Source: Stagonosporopsis chrysanthemi
Taxonomy: Eukaryota > Ascomycota > Dothideomycetes > Pleosporales > Didymellaceae
Length of the DNA: 64,000 nucleotides
NCBI GenBank assembly: GCA_022560025.1
Contig: JAFISE010000063.1
Coordinates: 19,206-83,205 of the forward strand
Direction: 5' to 3'
Shown piece by piece: positions 34,376-45,746 of this stretch. The notes under the pieces were generated by a model that saw nothing but the letters and a program-made list of their open reading frames with translations, was not told the DNA's origin and made no database searches. Both the position numbers and the translations under genes were made by a program. Position 1 is the stretch's first letter, and each line of letters opens with the position of its first letter.

Positions 34376-37300
34376 GATGGATGTGAATGTGCGTTGATGG
34401 TCGTAGATGTACAGGTCGTAAGGGCCAGTTGCCAAGTACTCGGAATGGGACGTCGAGTTCTTGTATGTGGTCTAGTATAGGCAACAGAGTTGGGATTGTC
34501 CACGCAAGCAACCCAAGTGATGAAAGCCTAAGGCAACGGCTGTTGGTTAGTATGAAAACAGGTGATGCCAGACAAACAATGGGCGACAGCAGGTTCCCAT
34601 ATATACACGCCTCCTCGGGCGGCATTGTCGCAGTGACCATCTGCAGAGGCCGCAAAGGCCAGCGGAGGCCCTACCCATGCCCAGCCGTGCTAGGCTGCCA
34701 GCATTGGTGACAGGGGCCAGGGTATGATGATCGCATGATTCCGGCCAATCGTTCCTCGGCGCTAATCGGCGCGAAGGACGCGTCTCGAATGCACAAAGTA
34801 TGCCCAAGGGCCCAAACGCGCCAACGCGATATCACATGAGTCGTCTAACCGTGTCGAGTCACCAAAAGTATGAAAGAAGGTCGGCTCTCAATCCCCCTCG
34901 CGGTCTGAGCTAAACTTATGCATCCCTTTGTGAAACGTGAGTCGACAGACAGAGGAAGGACAGCCGTACACAGCACGTCGTGCGTCTGAACGCTGCGGCC
35001 TGCTCGGAATGGTCAGAGTGAGGACCATGAAAAATTTGCGACGCACTCGGTCCTGTGCAGCCCTGTGCAGGGTGCCCGGATGGAAAATCTATGCAAGCAA
35101 TGGCATTCGTGTGCTGGAGAAATGACCTGCTCGTGTCCTTTCGCAGTGCGCCCCATGCGTGCTCGGGGAGACGGGCAAGCGTGAGCTCAGGCCAGGCATT
35201 GCTGCAAGCTTTGGGAAATCCGCCGCCGTGCTACAGCCACCTTTCGTCCAGTACCCATCTCCACGAATCAAGTCGTGACTTGCGCGAGCCGTCTGGAAAC
35301 CGTTTCTGTGCTTCTGAGACCGGTGCCACCTCGAAGAAGTTCAAGACCGGCAGGCGCTGAACCGCATCGCGGCCACTCTCCGACTCCCCGGTATCATGTG
35401 GGCTCCAGCAGTCCTCGAACATATCGTCGGGATCCCTCATATCGCTTCTCTTGCCACCGCATTATGCTGATCAGCATTCGTCCAGGACCAGGGTCGATGT
35501 TTGTTGTCTTCTTGCGACGCTCAGACAGTTTCGACGTTTGTGAGGCAACGCCAGCAGCAACAGCCTCGGCGTGCAAGGTTTGAAGCGAGCACTGGATCAC
35601 GTTACTCATACCACCCCGGTCGACACCAGACATTGCGTGAACTAACGCTTGTCAAGGTTTCACTGCGCCTGTCGGTTGTCGGATGCTCAAAGGAGCAAAT
35701 CACCACCCTGTCGTAGTCCAGTCGCTTGCACTCTTGATCAGCAATCTGCAGCGTTGGCAGCGCTGGCGATCTGCTCCACTGTGGCCTGCAGGTATAGCCA
35801 AGCCTCGTCCACTCGTTGCCGCTTTGTATCCACATCTCCAAGCACTGAATTATGAAAGTATGACTCGCCGAAGATACACCAGCCTCCCAGCCTCATCATG
35901 CAGCAACGTTGACAGCACGGCGGGATCCGTTCGCACAATCCTTGCCCACTATGCCTCGCACGGGCAGCTGGCCCGAAGTTTTGGAACAATTCACACGATC
36001 TATCCGAGCCTGACAATTTCACCCTTCCCGGTAGGTAATCAGCACGAGAAATTGAAGCCCTCCAGTCCATGATCCATGGCCTCACGTGGAGAAGACGCAC
36101 AGAACGATTCACAATCACTGATTTCGAGGACTGTCTGTGTCGGACACGACGCACCACGGTGGCCTTACTCTTGCGGGCGGCTCTGAGCCACCCAGATGAC
36201 ATGCGGCGGACGACCTCAATACAGTTGGATCTGATGCACGTTTCGAAGCTGCGCAGCGGTAAAGCAGACGGTGTATCTGCACAACACACCAAAAGAAGTC
36301 TCTTGACATCACGGGAGCTGCAAGCCGGGGCTCCGAGCCACTCATGCCACGAAGCGACCTCCATTCTGAACGGCGGATCCTTTGCCAGCGCACAGCGGCA
36401 GAAAATGCATCGTGAAGGTGGGCCCGACCAAGCCAACGGTTCTCCGCCCATGTGTGCAGCCCACTTAGCGCTGGCCAGGGGGTCGCGGTGTACGAATCGC
36501 GAACATGCCAACACCGCGCGTTCTTCAAAACAAACAGTGGGATCCAGCGGTGAACCGCAACTGAACGGTTACCGAGACGTCGGCATCCACCCACGGCGCT
36601 ACGTCCACCGCTCATCTGTCAAAACAAACAAAGCGATGCGTCTAGCGGTGAACAACAACACGTCTCCCAACCTCACCGAAAGTTGTATAAGAACGTTGCG
36701 CCCGCCACCAAACAGCAACTGACCGGACCAATATTCCAGTATCTGGCTGTAGATTGATTATAGAAGTGATTATGACTGACCCTGACTAGCCCGACCGCCC
36801 GTTACGTACTATTGATCAGAATTGTAAGACGGCTCAGACACCGCTCGTGCCCTACACACGTCTCCAGTCTGCAACATTAATTGGTATTACTGTCGCGCCT
36901 GCTGTGGTGAGGTTCCAATCTGAACCTACTTGACTGCGTGCTCAACCTTCTGTGCAGTGAATCTTCGCCCAACCTGCCTGTTCGCGGCTCTCCCACACCA
37001 TGATCTGCATCTCGTCTCGAACGCACGTTTCCATCTCGCAACGTTTGGCAAAACTCACAGCATCGTAAAATTGAATTACCTCGCACCACGCGCCCTGACG
37101 ATCGCTCGAAAGCGGGCCCCACATCCCACCTCCCGCGCCACCACCAACAAAACTCTCTTCTAGAAACACGGCCGAGCACCAATCCGGCAGCCACAAGGCA
37201 ATAATAATCAAGCCAGTCATGACTATTATCACATCTCGTTGCAGCCCGGCCGCTCAACAGAACTCTCCGCAATACCTAGTAACAACCCTTCATGCAGGGT

Positions 37301-39015
37301 CGCCCGGAACCCTCGGCCGTCAGCAGCCCGCAAAGTGTGTCCAACAACCCTTCGCATAACCTGCCTTTCATCGCCACCCACCCAACGCCACGGAAACCCC
37401 TGGCACGCGCGTTTCACACTCGCGACTCTTTGCCACCGCGGAAGTGTCAATATGCAGGTACCCGTCTTCTCGTGCACAGGGGGGGGGGGAGAGTTCCGCA
37501 CCGGCGTGTCTCGTGCAGACGACGTGGGAAGTTGGACGTAAGCACATGTGGGTTTGGGTTTGGGCGTTTGGGCGTGAATTTGCCACCTGGGCGTGAAGCA
37601 GCAGCGGCGTGTAGTTGGTGAGCGAGCAAGCGAGTGAGCGAGTCGTGGGAAAAGGGCAAAAGTGAGGTACCAAGAGCAGCAGAACGCAAGAGAGTGCTGA
37701 CTCTCTTGTGTTGTGTGTTTTGGGCTTCCCGTCCCCCCCTTTTGCTGCGTGGTGTCGCGGCCGCCGCTGCGAAAGGTTTCGTGCCTGCATTCCCTTTCCT
37801 TCCCTTGCCGTCCGCCGCCTCCCGCGTTCGCACTCAGCTGACCACGTTTGCGGCTGCTCAGGCCTTTTCTTTTGGGCCACGCACGCCGCCCGACGCATTC
37901 CCCCCGGGCCTTTCCCCTCGGGGTGGGTGGGTAGGGTTCGCACACAGTGTGTCCTGCAACATACTACACAAACACTACCAAGCATCCGCCTCACTCGCGC
38001 AGCTCGGAGAAGGTTCTGTCGCCTCACTCCCCCCCCCCTCTCTCTCTCCCATTGCCGGACGTGTATCTACCCGGTCCGAGACGCTGCGTGACGAGACGAG
38101 GCCAGGCCTAGGGATGGTGGTGACGACCGTCGTTCAAACCGATACGGTACACACTTCTCCCACCATCCCCCTTTGCAACTTCCAACACCCCGTGTACATC
38201 ATCCCGCCATGTGGAGGCGAGACGATGCCGAGCACAGAGTCCAAGTCTGTACTGCAGTCTCTTTTTTTTTCCCCGAGAGAACGCGGTCAGGAGAGGAGAG
38301 GGGAGAAGTTGCGGGCAAATCATAGCAAGTGCGAGTCGGCTAGCTGTAAGGGAATGTGGTATGTAAGGAGGTAAAAGTAAAAGCGAAAGCAAAAGCAAAA
38401 GCATACCGCAGCAGTGACGCATAACCCAGGTGCCGTTCTACAGCTCAAACGCGGCTGGGGTCTGGTCTGGTCTGGTCTAGTCTACATGTCTGCGCTGGGG
38501 GGAATAACGACGATATCGCCGTGCGATCTGATGTCGAGTGATTGGGGGTTCGTAGTGTTTGTAGTGGTGGTGGTGGTGGTAGTCTTAGTAGTAGTAGTAG
38601 CAGCAGCAGTAGCAAACCCGCCCTTACCCTCCCTTCCCTCTCTCACTGGTCGTCAACCAATACTCCGTCTGCGTCTGTACACGGCACAGAAGGAAGTAGA
38701 AGAGTGGGTGGGTGGAAGTGTACAGCCGAGTGTACAACTGAGTGTCCGACTGAGTGTCCAACTGAGTAGTGAATGGCAGGGTGAGGAATGTGGGAAGGCG
38801 GAAAGGGAGGGGGGAAGGGGTGAATCGACTGTATAGTAATTGTACGGTAAACTAATCATTGGTAGCGAATACAGACGCAGTGCGGGATGTGAGATGTGAT
38901 CTACGAGACAGAGTGCGGGATGTGAGATATGAAGATACAGACGCAGCGGGGGATGTGAGATACGTGACAGAGGTAGGCGAAAGGCGAAAGAAGGAAGAGG
39001 CAAGAAGCAGAGTCC
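34376..39015. other. 4.6-kb stretch without recognised genes
   Basis: Several 100-260-codon open frames occur but overlap each other on both strands and show no domain. Coding-like bits at 35231-35440 and 35394-35633 (-) overlap in different frames and could not be joined. Near 38550-38610 are GTG/GTA/GCA trinucleotide runs, and at about 38875-38975 an imperfect tandem of GCGGGATGTGAGAT units just beyond the 3' end of the GH64 gene. Confidence 0.45.
38875..38975. repeat. imperfect tandem repeat, GGATGTGAGAT units
   Basis: Three imperfect copies of a roughly 30-50 base unit carrying CAGACGCAG and GGGATGTGAGAT lie just downstream of the GH64 gene. Confidence 0.55.
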
Positions 39016-40640
39016 CTAGCGGTTCAAAAAGCCCTTTGCTTTCGTTTTCGCCTGGGCGAACATGCGGTCTCGGAGGCCTTGTTGTTTTGCTGCTGGTGCT
39101 GGTGCTGGTGAGGCGTCGGGCTGGGCGGGCTGCTGGTCTGGTTGCTGATGGTCTTGCTGGTGATCCTGCTGTTCTTGCTGGTCTTGCTGCTGATGGTCTT
39201 GCTGCTGATGGTCTTGCTGCTGATGGTCTTGCTGCTGATGGTCTTGCTGCTGATGGTCTTGCTGCTGATGGTCTTGCTGCTGATGGTCTTGCTGCTNNNN
39301 NNNNNNNNNNNNNNNNNNNNNNNNNNNNNNNNNNNNNNNNNNNNNNNNNNNNNNNNNNNNNNNNNNNNNNNNNNNNNNNNNNNNNNNNNNNCTGCTGTGG
39401 TTCCTGCTGCGGTGCAGGTAGACTCCCTCCCTCCACGCTCCCTCTACTCGCTCCACTCGCTCCACTCGCCACACTCTTCCCCCCCACACTAACAACAAAC
39501 ACCTTCGGATCCCCCGCATTCACCTTCCCGCTCTGATCCTCCCCCCCCTCCACCTGCACATCGTCATACGCAAACGCATACCCCTTCCCATCCACATTAA
39601 CCTCATGCACGGCCCGCGCATAATGGTTCGTCGGCTCGCGCGCATAAAACGTGTGCGGGGCACTAGGATGGCGATCAGCGGCGACAATACTGCTGCGCAC
39701 AAACGCCGCCGCCAGGCGGGGGATAATGGCGTTGCGGGCGGGCGAGGCCCCCGTCGTAAAGGGCCCGCTGTTGCAGCCCAGGATGTCGGCAGTCGAGGGC
39801 TTGTCAAACTCCTCGGACCCGATGCGCAGCGTGCCCGACGGCGTGATGTGGCCTGCTAGCACGCCGGGGCCGGCTTGCGTGTCGATGTGGCAGGCGCAGG
39901 ATGAGTACTTGGCCCAGGCTTCGTCGACGAGCGGCTCGAAGTAGCCGGAGAAGTCGGCGCCGACGGCGGCGCCGTGCGTGGCGTTGAGAATGCGCAGGTT
40001 CTGGCCGTGCTCGTGCACGATGAGTTTGTCCCATGGGCGGTTGTCCTTTTGGGCTTGCGCGCGCAGGGAGTCGGCGAGCTGGTCAAGGCCGTCCGGGCGC
40101 ATGCCTGCGACGTGCTGCGAGGCGCCGCTCTCCTGCTGGAGGCTGATGGCGATGGGGATGCGGGGAACAAAGTCGACGTAGGAAATGTTGGCGTAGAGCT
40201 GTTCGTCGTTGAGGGTGAATTCCGCAAAGCCAAAGTTGACGCCGTGGTTGGGGTCGCTGGGGTTCAGCACCGAGGGCTCGACCAGCGCCGGGCCGCCTGG
40301 GTTGAGCAGGAAAGTGAGCTTGCCATGGACGATCCAGATGCGGCCGCCTGCTATCTGTGGGATGGTGATGTTTGTGGTGTCTCCTGGCTTGCCGAGGGGG
40401 ATTGCGCAGTCTTCCTGGAGCGAGGAGCCAATGTCTTTCACTTCGGTCGGGAAATACAAGTCCTTCCCGTTGGCTTTGAGCAGGCATCGCTTGCCGTCAT
40501 GCTTGATGGCAATTCCAGTCTTCCCGGCACGTCAGGAACAGCATCTTGGTTGGAGGTACTGAGGGAGTACTTACAACATAGGCATGGATGTTGTCCGAGT
40601 CGGAATCGTTTTTGAGAGCTATCTGCAACGATTCTGGCAT
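39016..40640 (-). CDS. GH64 family beta-1,3-glucanase with Gln/Asp/His repeat tail (contains sequence gap)
   Basis: Exons 40640-40575 and 40519-39016, intron GTAAGT...GGGAAG. The protein starts MPESLQIALKND, without a signal peptide, and follows the GH64 (laminaripentaose-producing beta-1,3-glucanase, thaumatin-like) pattern: SDNIHAYVTGIAIKHDGKRC, YFPTEVKDIG, GGRIWIVHGKLTFLLNPGGPALVEPS, GFAEFTLND, YVDFVPRIPIAISLQ, and ADILGCNSGPF. The C-terminus is a tandem QQQDH repeat encoded by a 15-base unit, then a Pro/Ala segment and a basic helix ending KAKGFLNR. An assembly gap of 95 N (39297-39391) sits in the repeat. Frames on the two sides disagree by the stated gap length, so its size is wrong; I take the QQQDH frame because it continues EPQQ. 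Probably intracellular; activity unproven. Confidence 0.85.
39172..39296. repeat. 15-base tandem repeat (QQQDH codons)
   Basis: About eight near-perfect copies of the unit GTCTTGCTGCTGATG, running into the N gap. On the coding (-) strand each encodes five residues of Gln, Asp and His. Confidence 0.9.
39297..39391. other. assembly gap, 95 N
   Basis: A run of unknown bases within the GH64 tandem repeat. The true length must differ from 95 by a non-multiple of three if the coding frame is continuous. Confidence 0.99.
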
Positions 40641-40895
40641 TTTGGTTAGAGTGTGGAATGTGAGAGCGCAGATTGCAAAGTACCTTCTCCCAGTGCAAGT
40701 CGCTGCGTGCTGGTGTTGGCAAGCCTGTTTGCATGGCGCATGTCATCATCGGGCGTAGACTAGATGGACCCACTTGCCTTAGTTCCGATTCAGCTTCACA
40801 ATGCGCAAAGAAGGGTGGTGAGATGTCTCAGGAACGAAGTAATTCACCAGTAAATTTTTCATTCTTGTTTTCCTCAATGCGGTTGCAGTATCTTC

Positions 40896-42012
40896 TCAGA
40901 AAGCATCGTTGTTGTCAAGACCGTTCTGCATCAATGTCTCCCCTTCATCACCATCATCGTCTTCTTCGACAAGCGGAACGAATCGGAAGTCGACAAACGA
41001 CACATTGCTGGCACCGCCACTAGCTGCAGCTTCCACCTCGATCATGAACTGCATGCTGAGCACGCCTTGGGTATCGACGCGCACACTCGCTTTCGAGGCC
41101 ACGCTCATGGCGCGCGCTGCTTTCTGGATCAGGCTGTACTTGTAAGTCTGGCGCAGGACCGACGCCTCGTCTGAGAGCTGGAACGTCTCGAGGAGGCTGG
41201 CTGAGGCACCTGCATCGTCAGTACTGCGAAAAGCGGGCTTTGGCGGCTGGTTGTTGAACTCGACTCTCGCTGAACCCAGCGTGCCAGTCGATGACAAGGC
41301 GAAGAAAGGCTTGCCGTGGACCATCTTGGCGTACATGGTCAGCTTCTCTGGGATCGTGGAGGAGAGCTCCAGGATGGCGTCGTACAGCCAGCTGCCGCGC
41401 ATGATGGTTTTGAACGCCAGACTGTGACGATCAAAGGGGATCTCGTCTGTATACTCTGGCTCGTAGGTGGTTAGGTCACACGATGTACGTATGCTGGCTT
41501 CGGTGAGGATGACCGACAGTGGCGAACCTGGCGCGTCGTACGTGATGCGGCACAGGTTGTTCATGCCGAGGACGTTGTTGGAGAAAGCAGTGCTCGTCGG
41601 GTAGGGATTGTCACGGGCCCATGGCGGTCGTGAGGTGTTGGGGTCGGTGAGGCCGAAGATCTGGAGTGTCTCGAGCAGGGCAGTCAGGGAGACGTGGAAG
41701 GTCAGTGGCGGGGCCGCGTCTTCATCGTCCGAGTCTGCAGAGGAGGGGGGTATGGGAGGCGCAAGGAACTTGTATGTGGTGAAGAGGGACTTGTCGAGAA
41801 AGGCCGAAGCTGGGCGCACGTGTCAGTGTGGACGCGTCGCAGGCGCAGGCAGACGCACCCTCCATGACGCTCGCCTCGTCGACGGAGAACTTGAGGCCCT
41901 CGTCGCCCAGTGTCACGTGTGCCTTGGGTGCGAATGCGATGCAGCGAAGCAGTGTGAACAGCTGGCGGGCGGAGCTGGACACGGCCGTGAGGACAGGCGG
42001 CTCGTGCTGCAT
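40896..42012 (-). CDS. RAD1: DNA damage checkpoint clamp subunit Rad1
   Basis: A 355-residue Rad1 (human RAD1, budding yeast Rad17) homologue, part of the PCNA-like 9-1-1 ring loaded at damaged DNA to activate the ATR/Mec1 checkpoint. Exons 42012-41859 and 41809-40896, intron GTGCGT...GTGCGCCCAG; splicing gives SVMEASAFLDKSLF. Family marks: an N-terminal LLRCIAFAPKAHVTLGDEGLKFSVDEA, LTALLETLQIFG, LSVILTEASIRTSCDLTTYEPE, FKTIMRGSWLYDAILEL, FALSSTGTLGSARVEF, and FVDFRFVPL followed by an acidic tail. It lies 90 bases from the stop codon of OST5 on the same strand. Confidence 0.93.
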
Positions 42013-42102
42013 GGTGGGTGCAGTGGGATGGGAATCAGAGGTGGAGGCTCGAAGTGTTATTGCATTCCCCTAGACTACAAGGCCGGGGCAGGATATCAAG
42101 AA

Positions 42103-42502
42103 CTAAACGTAGACGCCGACTGCGCAGATCATGAACACGGCACCGAATCTGGGCGTGTTAGTCGGCCGACGTGGACTGGGGACGGATTCCAGGGCGCATA
42201 CCCAAACGCTACTGCGGCCGGGGCGCCGACGAGGGGCAGGTTGATGAGCGAGCGGTCTGTGAGGGTGTGAGCTTGGCGAGGCGAGGCGAGGCGTGGTGAG
42301 GCGTGGACGTACTGAGGCCGAAGAAGCCCGTCAAGAGCAGCGCTGGAGCATGGTTAGCACGCCTGCGGAACGCGCAGCAGCGCGGCTACGTACAAGCAAA
42401 CAGCAGCGCGAAGCCGATGGTGAACTGGCTGTCTTTGCCAATGGCCGGCTGGAAGGGCGAGGCGGCGGCAGCCTCCCAGACGTCTGCAAGAGGGCTCGAC
42501 AT
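42103..42502 (-). CDS. OST5: oligosaccharyltransferase subunit OST5 (TMEM258 homologue)
   Basis: A tiny four-exon gene: 42502-42394, 42342-42313, 42256-42202 and 42148-42103, exactly 80 codons, 79 residues. Ost5 is a small two-span membrane subunit of the ER oligosaccharyltransferase that N-glycosylates nascent proteins. The protein starts MSSPLADVWEAAAASPFQP, has a first hydrophobic helix (FTIGFALLFASLLLTGFFGL), a short loop, a second helix (GAPAAVAFGFGAVFMICA) and ends GVYV, the conserved Ost5 terminus. Introns are 51, 56 and 53 bases with good branch sites (TGCTAAC, GACTAAC). One exon is only 30 bases. It is divergent from GCN5 with 273 bases between. Confidence 0.9.
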
Positions 42503-42775
42503 GGTGCGGTGGATCGAGAGCTATCGTGGACTGTGAAGCTGCGCAGGTGGCCTCTGCAGGGGGTCTCTGCCGGTGGCCTCTGTCCGCTGGCCGCTGCCCG
42601 CTGGCCGCTGGCCGCTGGCCGCTGGCCGCTGGCCGCTGGCCGCTGTCCTCGCCGCCGCTCATTGGCCCGTGCCACCTCCGCGTCCCGCACCCCAACATTC
42701 GCGAACACCACCACCACCACCACCACGACGGCAGGCGCGACAAACGGTGCATACTGGACACGGCATCCGCGCAGC
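42503..42775. promoter_or_regulatory. bidirectional promoter of OST5 and GCN5 with 7-base tandem repeats
   Basis: This 273-base interval holds a heptamer array of CTGGCCG units (about 42587-42646) and a (CAC)n run near 42709-42726. Confidence 0.6.
42587..42646. repeat. CTGGCCG heptamer tandem repeat
   Basis: Seven to eight near-perfect copies of a 7-base unit between the OST5 and GCN5 start codons. Confidence 0.9.
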
Positions 42776-44349
42776 ATGGCGGTCAGCGAAGACGGTGAGT
42801 CCCGCGCTTCCACACTCTCTGCCCCCACCCGCACCACAGCACACCCGCACCACAGCACACCCGCACCATGGCCGCCCGCGAGCGTCGTGCGCGCCTGCGC
42901 GAGGCCGTGGGCTACAGCTCGTCGCCCACTGCCGGGCCTGCAACCCCCGCGCGCAGTCGCAGCTGCGCGCTGCTGCCCGTGCCGTCGTCGTCGCCCGACG
43001 TGCCCCTGCGCACCCTCGCATGGCCCGCTGCAACACCGCGCCCAGCTAACACGCCCTCTCCAGCCAAGCGCAAAGCGCCCACCGAGGCCACCGGCGGCTC
43101 CCCCAAGCGCGCAAAGCAGTCTCCCGCCTCAGACGCCGCCGCCGCCGACGACGCCTCCGCCTCCGCCTCCGCCTCCGCCTCCGCCCCCGCCCCGCCCGTC
43201 AAGCGCATCGTGCCCTTCCCCGAGAAGCCCGCCGTCATCGAGGAGCGCAACGGCGAGATCGAGTTCCGCGTCGTCAACAACGACGGCCAGCGCGAGAGCA
43301 CCATCATCCTGACCGGGCTCAAGTGCATCTTCCAGAAGCAGCTGCCCAAGATGCCCAAGGACTACATCGCCCGCCTCGTCTACGACCGCACCCACCTGAG
43401 CATCGCCATTGTCAAGAAGCCGCTCGAGGTCGTCGGCGGCATCACCTACCGCCCCTTTGACAAGGGCCAGTTTGCCGAGATTGTCTTCTGCGCCATCTCC
43501 TCGGACCAGCAGGTCAAAGGCTACGGCGCCCACTTGATGTCACACCTGAAGGACTACGTCAAGGCCACCTCCAACGTCATGCACTTCCTCACCTACGCCG
43601 ACAACTACGCCATTGGCTACTTCAAGAAGCAGGGCTTCACCAAGGAAATCACCCTCGAGAAGCGCCGCTGGATGGGCTACATCAAGGACTACGAAGGCGG
43701 CACCATCATGCAGTGCAGCATGGTGCCCAAGATCCGCTACCTCGAGTCCGGACGCATGCTGCTGAAACAAAAGGAGTGCGTCAACGCAAAGATCCGCGCC
43801 GTCTCCAAGTCCTTCCAGATCCACTCCCCACCCCCGCAGTGGGCAAAAGGCGACGTCAAGCCCATCGACCCCCTCACCATCCCCGCCATCAAGTCGTCAG
43901 GCTGGTCGCCCGTCATGGACGAGCTCGCCCGCGCGCCCCGCCACGGCCCCAACTACAACCAGCTCCTGCACCTGCTCAACGACATGCAGAACAACTCCAA
44001 CGCCTGGCCCTTCCAGCAGCCCGTCAACAAGGACGAGGTCCTCGACTATTACGATGTCATCAAGGAGCCCATGGACCTGGCCACCATGGAGGAAAAGCAC
44101 GAAAAGGACCTCTACCCTACGCCCGAGGACTTTATCCGCGACGCCAAGCTCATCTTCGACAACTGCAGAAAGTACAACAACGAGAGCACCCCCTATGCCA
44201 AGGCGGCGACGCGCATGGAGAAGTTCATGTGGCAGCAGATACGCAACATCCCGGAGTGGTCGGTATGTTGTTGATCTCACATGTAGTCTTGTGGCTTTAG
44301 CGCACTAACACACCCACAGCATCTCGAGAGCGAGCTCGGCGGGAAATAG
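42776..44349 (+). CDS. GCN5: histone acetyltransferase GCN5
   Basis: Catalytic subunit of SAGA/ADA-type coactivators, acetylating histone H3 and others. Preferred model: exons 42776-42794, 43064-44262 and 44320-44349, 415 residues, starting MAVSEDAKRKAPTEATGG. The donor G|GTGAGT and the acceptor with branch GCTAAC and CTCTCCAG are strong. The alternative ATG at 42868 reads in the same frame but adds an unlikely Ala/Pro/Arg-rich leader. Domains: GNAT acetyltransferase (EFRVVNNDG..., YDRTHLSIAIVKKPLEVVGGITYRPF, catalytic Glu in FAEIVFCAIS, acetyl-CoA loop QVKGYGAHLM, YFKKQGF) and a C-terminal bromodomain (WPFQQPVNKDEVLDYYDVIKEPMDL, NCRKYN with the acetyl-lysine Asn). A last 10-codon exon adds HLESELGGK. 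Confidence 0.95.
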
Positions 44350-44854
44350 TCCGCGCACGTACTTTACAATCACCACACAGATACACCTAATTATATTCGA
44401 GACCAAGAAAAAGGCACACAGCCACGGGAGAAAGCATAGCACGGCGTTTGGGATTGGACTGGCCTCGCACGGAAAGCAGGCTGGCTGCGTTGCCGCCACG
44501 GCGTTCGGAATGGAATGGAATCGAATCGACTTTGTTGCCTTGCATTCTGTTGCCCGGGTTGGATATACCACTATGCGTTCGGATATAAATACAAACACTT
44601 CTTTTACATCTTTCACATCTTTCACATCTTTCACGTCTTTTATGTTGTAGTCTGTTCCCCATCGCCAGTGGACAGTGGGCAGTAGATACTACAATAGCAG
44701 CCTATTACATTAATACATACATACATATATACATACCAGCTCCTGGCTCGAGAACTTTGCACTGTGAACAGGTACCACTGCTATACTACCTACCTACATA
44801 TTACATATTTACCTACGTCATCTCGCTCTATCCCCTCTCTCTCTCTGCCGCTCT

Positions 44855-44903
44855 TTCTTCTTCTTCTTCTTCTTCTTCTTCTTCTTCTTCTTCTTCTTCT
44901 TCT
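44855..44903. repeat. (TTC)n microsatellite
   Basis: About 16 uninterrupted TTC triplets. Confidence 0.95.
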
Positions 44904-45057
44904 CTCCTTGGTCTTCCCTGGTCTTCTCTGCTTCTCCTACGCACCTTCCTTCCCTACGCACCCTTTAAACTGCGCATAAGCACATGCACAGGCACGAGCA
45001 CGAGCACAAGCATAAGCCTAGCATCGCCCCTGCGACGCTGGTGCAAAGCATTCTCCT

Positions 45058-45145
45058 CTTGTCTGCTCTGTCTGCTCTGTCTGCTCTGTCTGCTCTGTCT
45101 GCTCTGTCTGCTCTGTCTGCTCTGTCTGCTCTGTCTGCTCTCTGT
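45058..45145. repeat. TCTGCTCTG nonamer tandem repeat
   Basis: Eight or more near-perfect copies of a 9-base unit, degrading at the 3' end. Confidence 0.93.
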
Positions 45146-45185
45146 CTGCTCTCTGGTCTGCTCTCTGATCTGGGGAGGAGACTAG

Positions 45186-45316
45186 GGTGAGGAGTAAAGA
45201 GTAAGGAGTAAAGAGCAAGGAGTAAAGAGTAAGGAGTAAAGAGTAAGGAGTAAGGAGTAAGGAGTAAGGAGTAAGGAGTAAGGAGTAAGGAGTAAGGAGT
45301 AAGGAGTAAGGAGCAA
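45186..45316. repeat. GGAGTAA heptamer tandem repeat
   Basis: About 18 copies of a GGAGTAA/AGAGTAA heptamer. Purine-rich on the + strand. Not the fungal telomere unit. Confidence 0.93.
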
Positions 45317-45494
45317 GGATTGTCAAACAACCAACAAGTCTACTATTCTACACCTCACCCTTCTTTATTAATAGACTATAGATCTACAGGCGTAGTCGTG
45401 TTGTAGGATTGTAGGGCGGTGTAGTACCGTGCAGTGTAAGATAGTGCAGGACAGTCTAGCACAGTAAGGCAGTAGAATCTAGTCTAGTCCACTC

Positions 45495-45547
45495 CACACG
45501 CAATCCAATCCAGCACAATCCAATCCAGCACAATCCAATCCAGCACA
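45495..45547. repeat. CAATCCAATCCAGCA tandem repeat
   Basis: Three copies of a 15-base unit of CAATC and CAGCA parts. Confidence 0.8.
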
Positions 45548-45717
45548 ACAACCCCCCATCTCTCTCTTCTAACGCACTTTAAAGCGTCTTAGGACAAGAC
45601 AAGACAAAACAAGACAAACACACTCCATCCCCTCCTAACCTGCTCCCACGCGCTGTAGAATAGAAAAACAGGGCGGTGTGCTACTTCAGGTACAGTAAGA
45701 CACGCGCTGTGTGTGCC

Positions 45718-45746
45718 GTTGCGTTGCGTTGCGTTGCGTTGCGTTG
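45718..45746. repeat. (GCGTT)n microsatellite
   Basis: Five GCGTT pentamers. Confidence 0.85.

Noticed and set aside
35738..36514. 258-codon open frame on the - strand
   Set aside because: Composition is random-like (Cys/Arg/Ser-rich), an overlapping 217-codon frame exists on the other strand, and there is no domain.
38852..39296. AARPS repeat reading of the GH64 C-terminus
   Set aside because: It arises only because the gap length shifts the frame; the QQQDH reading continues the residues before the gap and ends at a sensible stop.
39172..39296. CRISPR-like array
   Set aside because: Units are directly adjacent 15-mers without spacers, inside a eukaryotic gene.
42293..43312. 339-codon + frame through the GCN5 5' region
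   Set aside because: It is a shadow of the GC-rich repeat and GCN5 in another frame; Pro/Arg low complexity only.
45186..45316. Telomere-like array
   Set aside because: The GGAGTAA heptamer is not the TTAGGG unit of filamentous fungi, and the array is internal with unique sequence on both sides.
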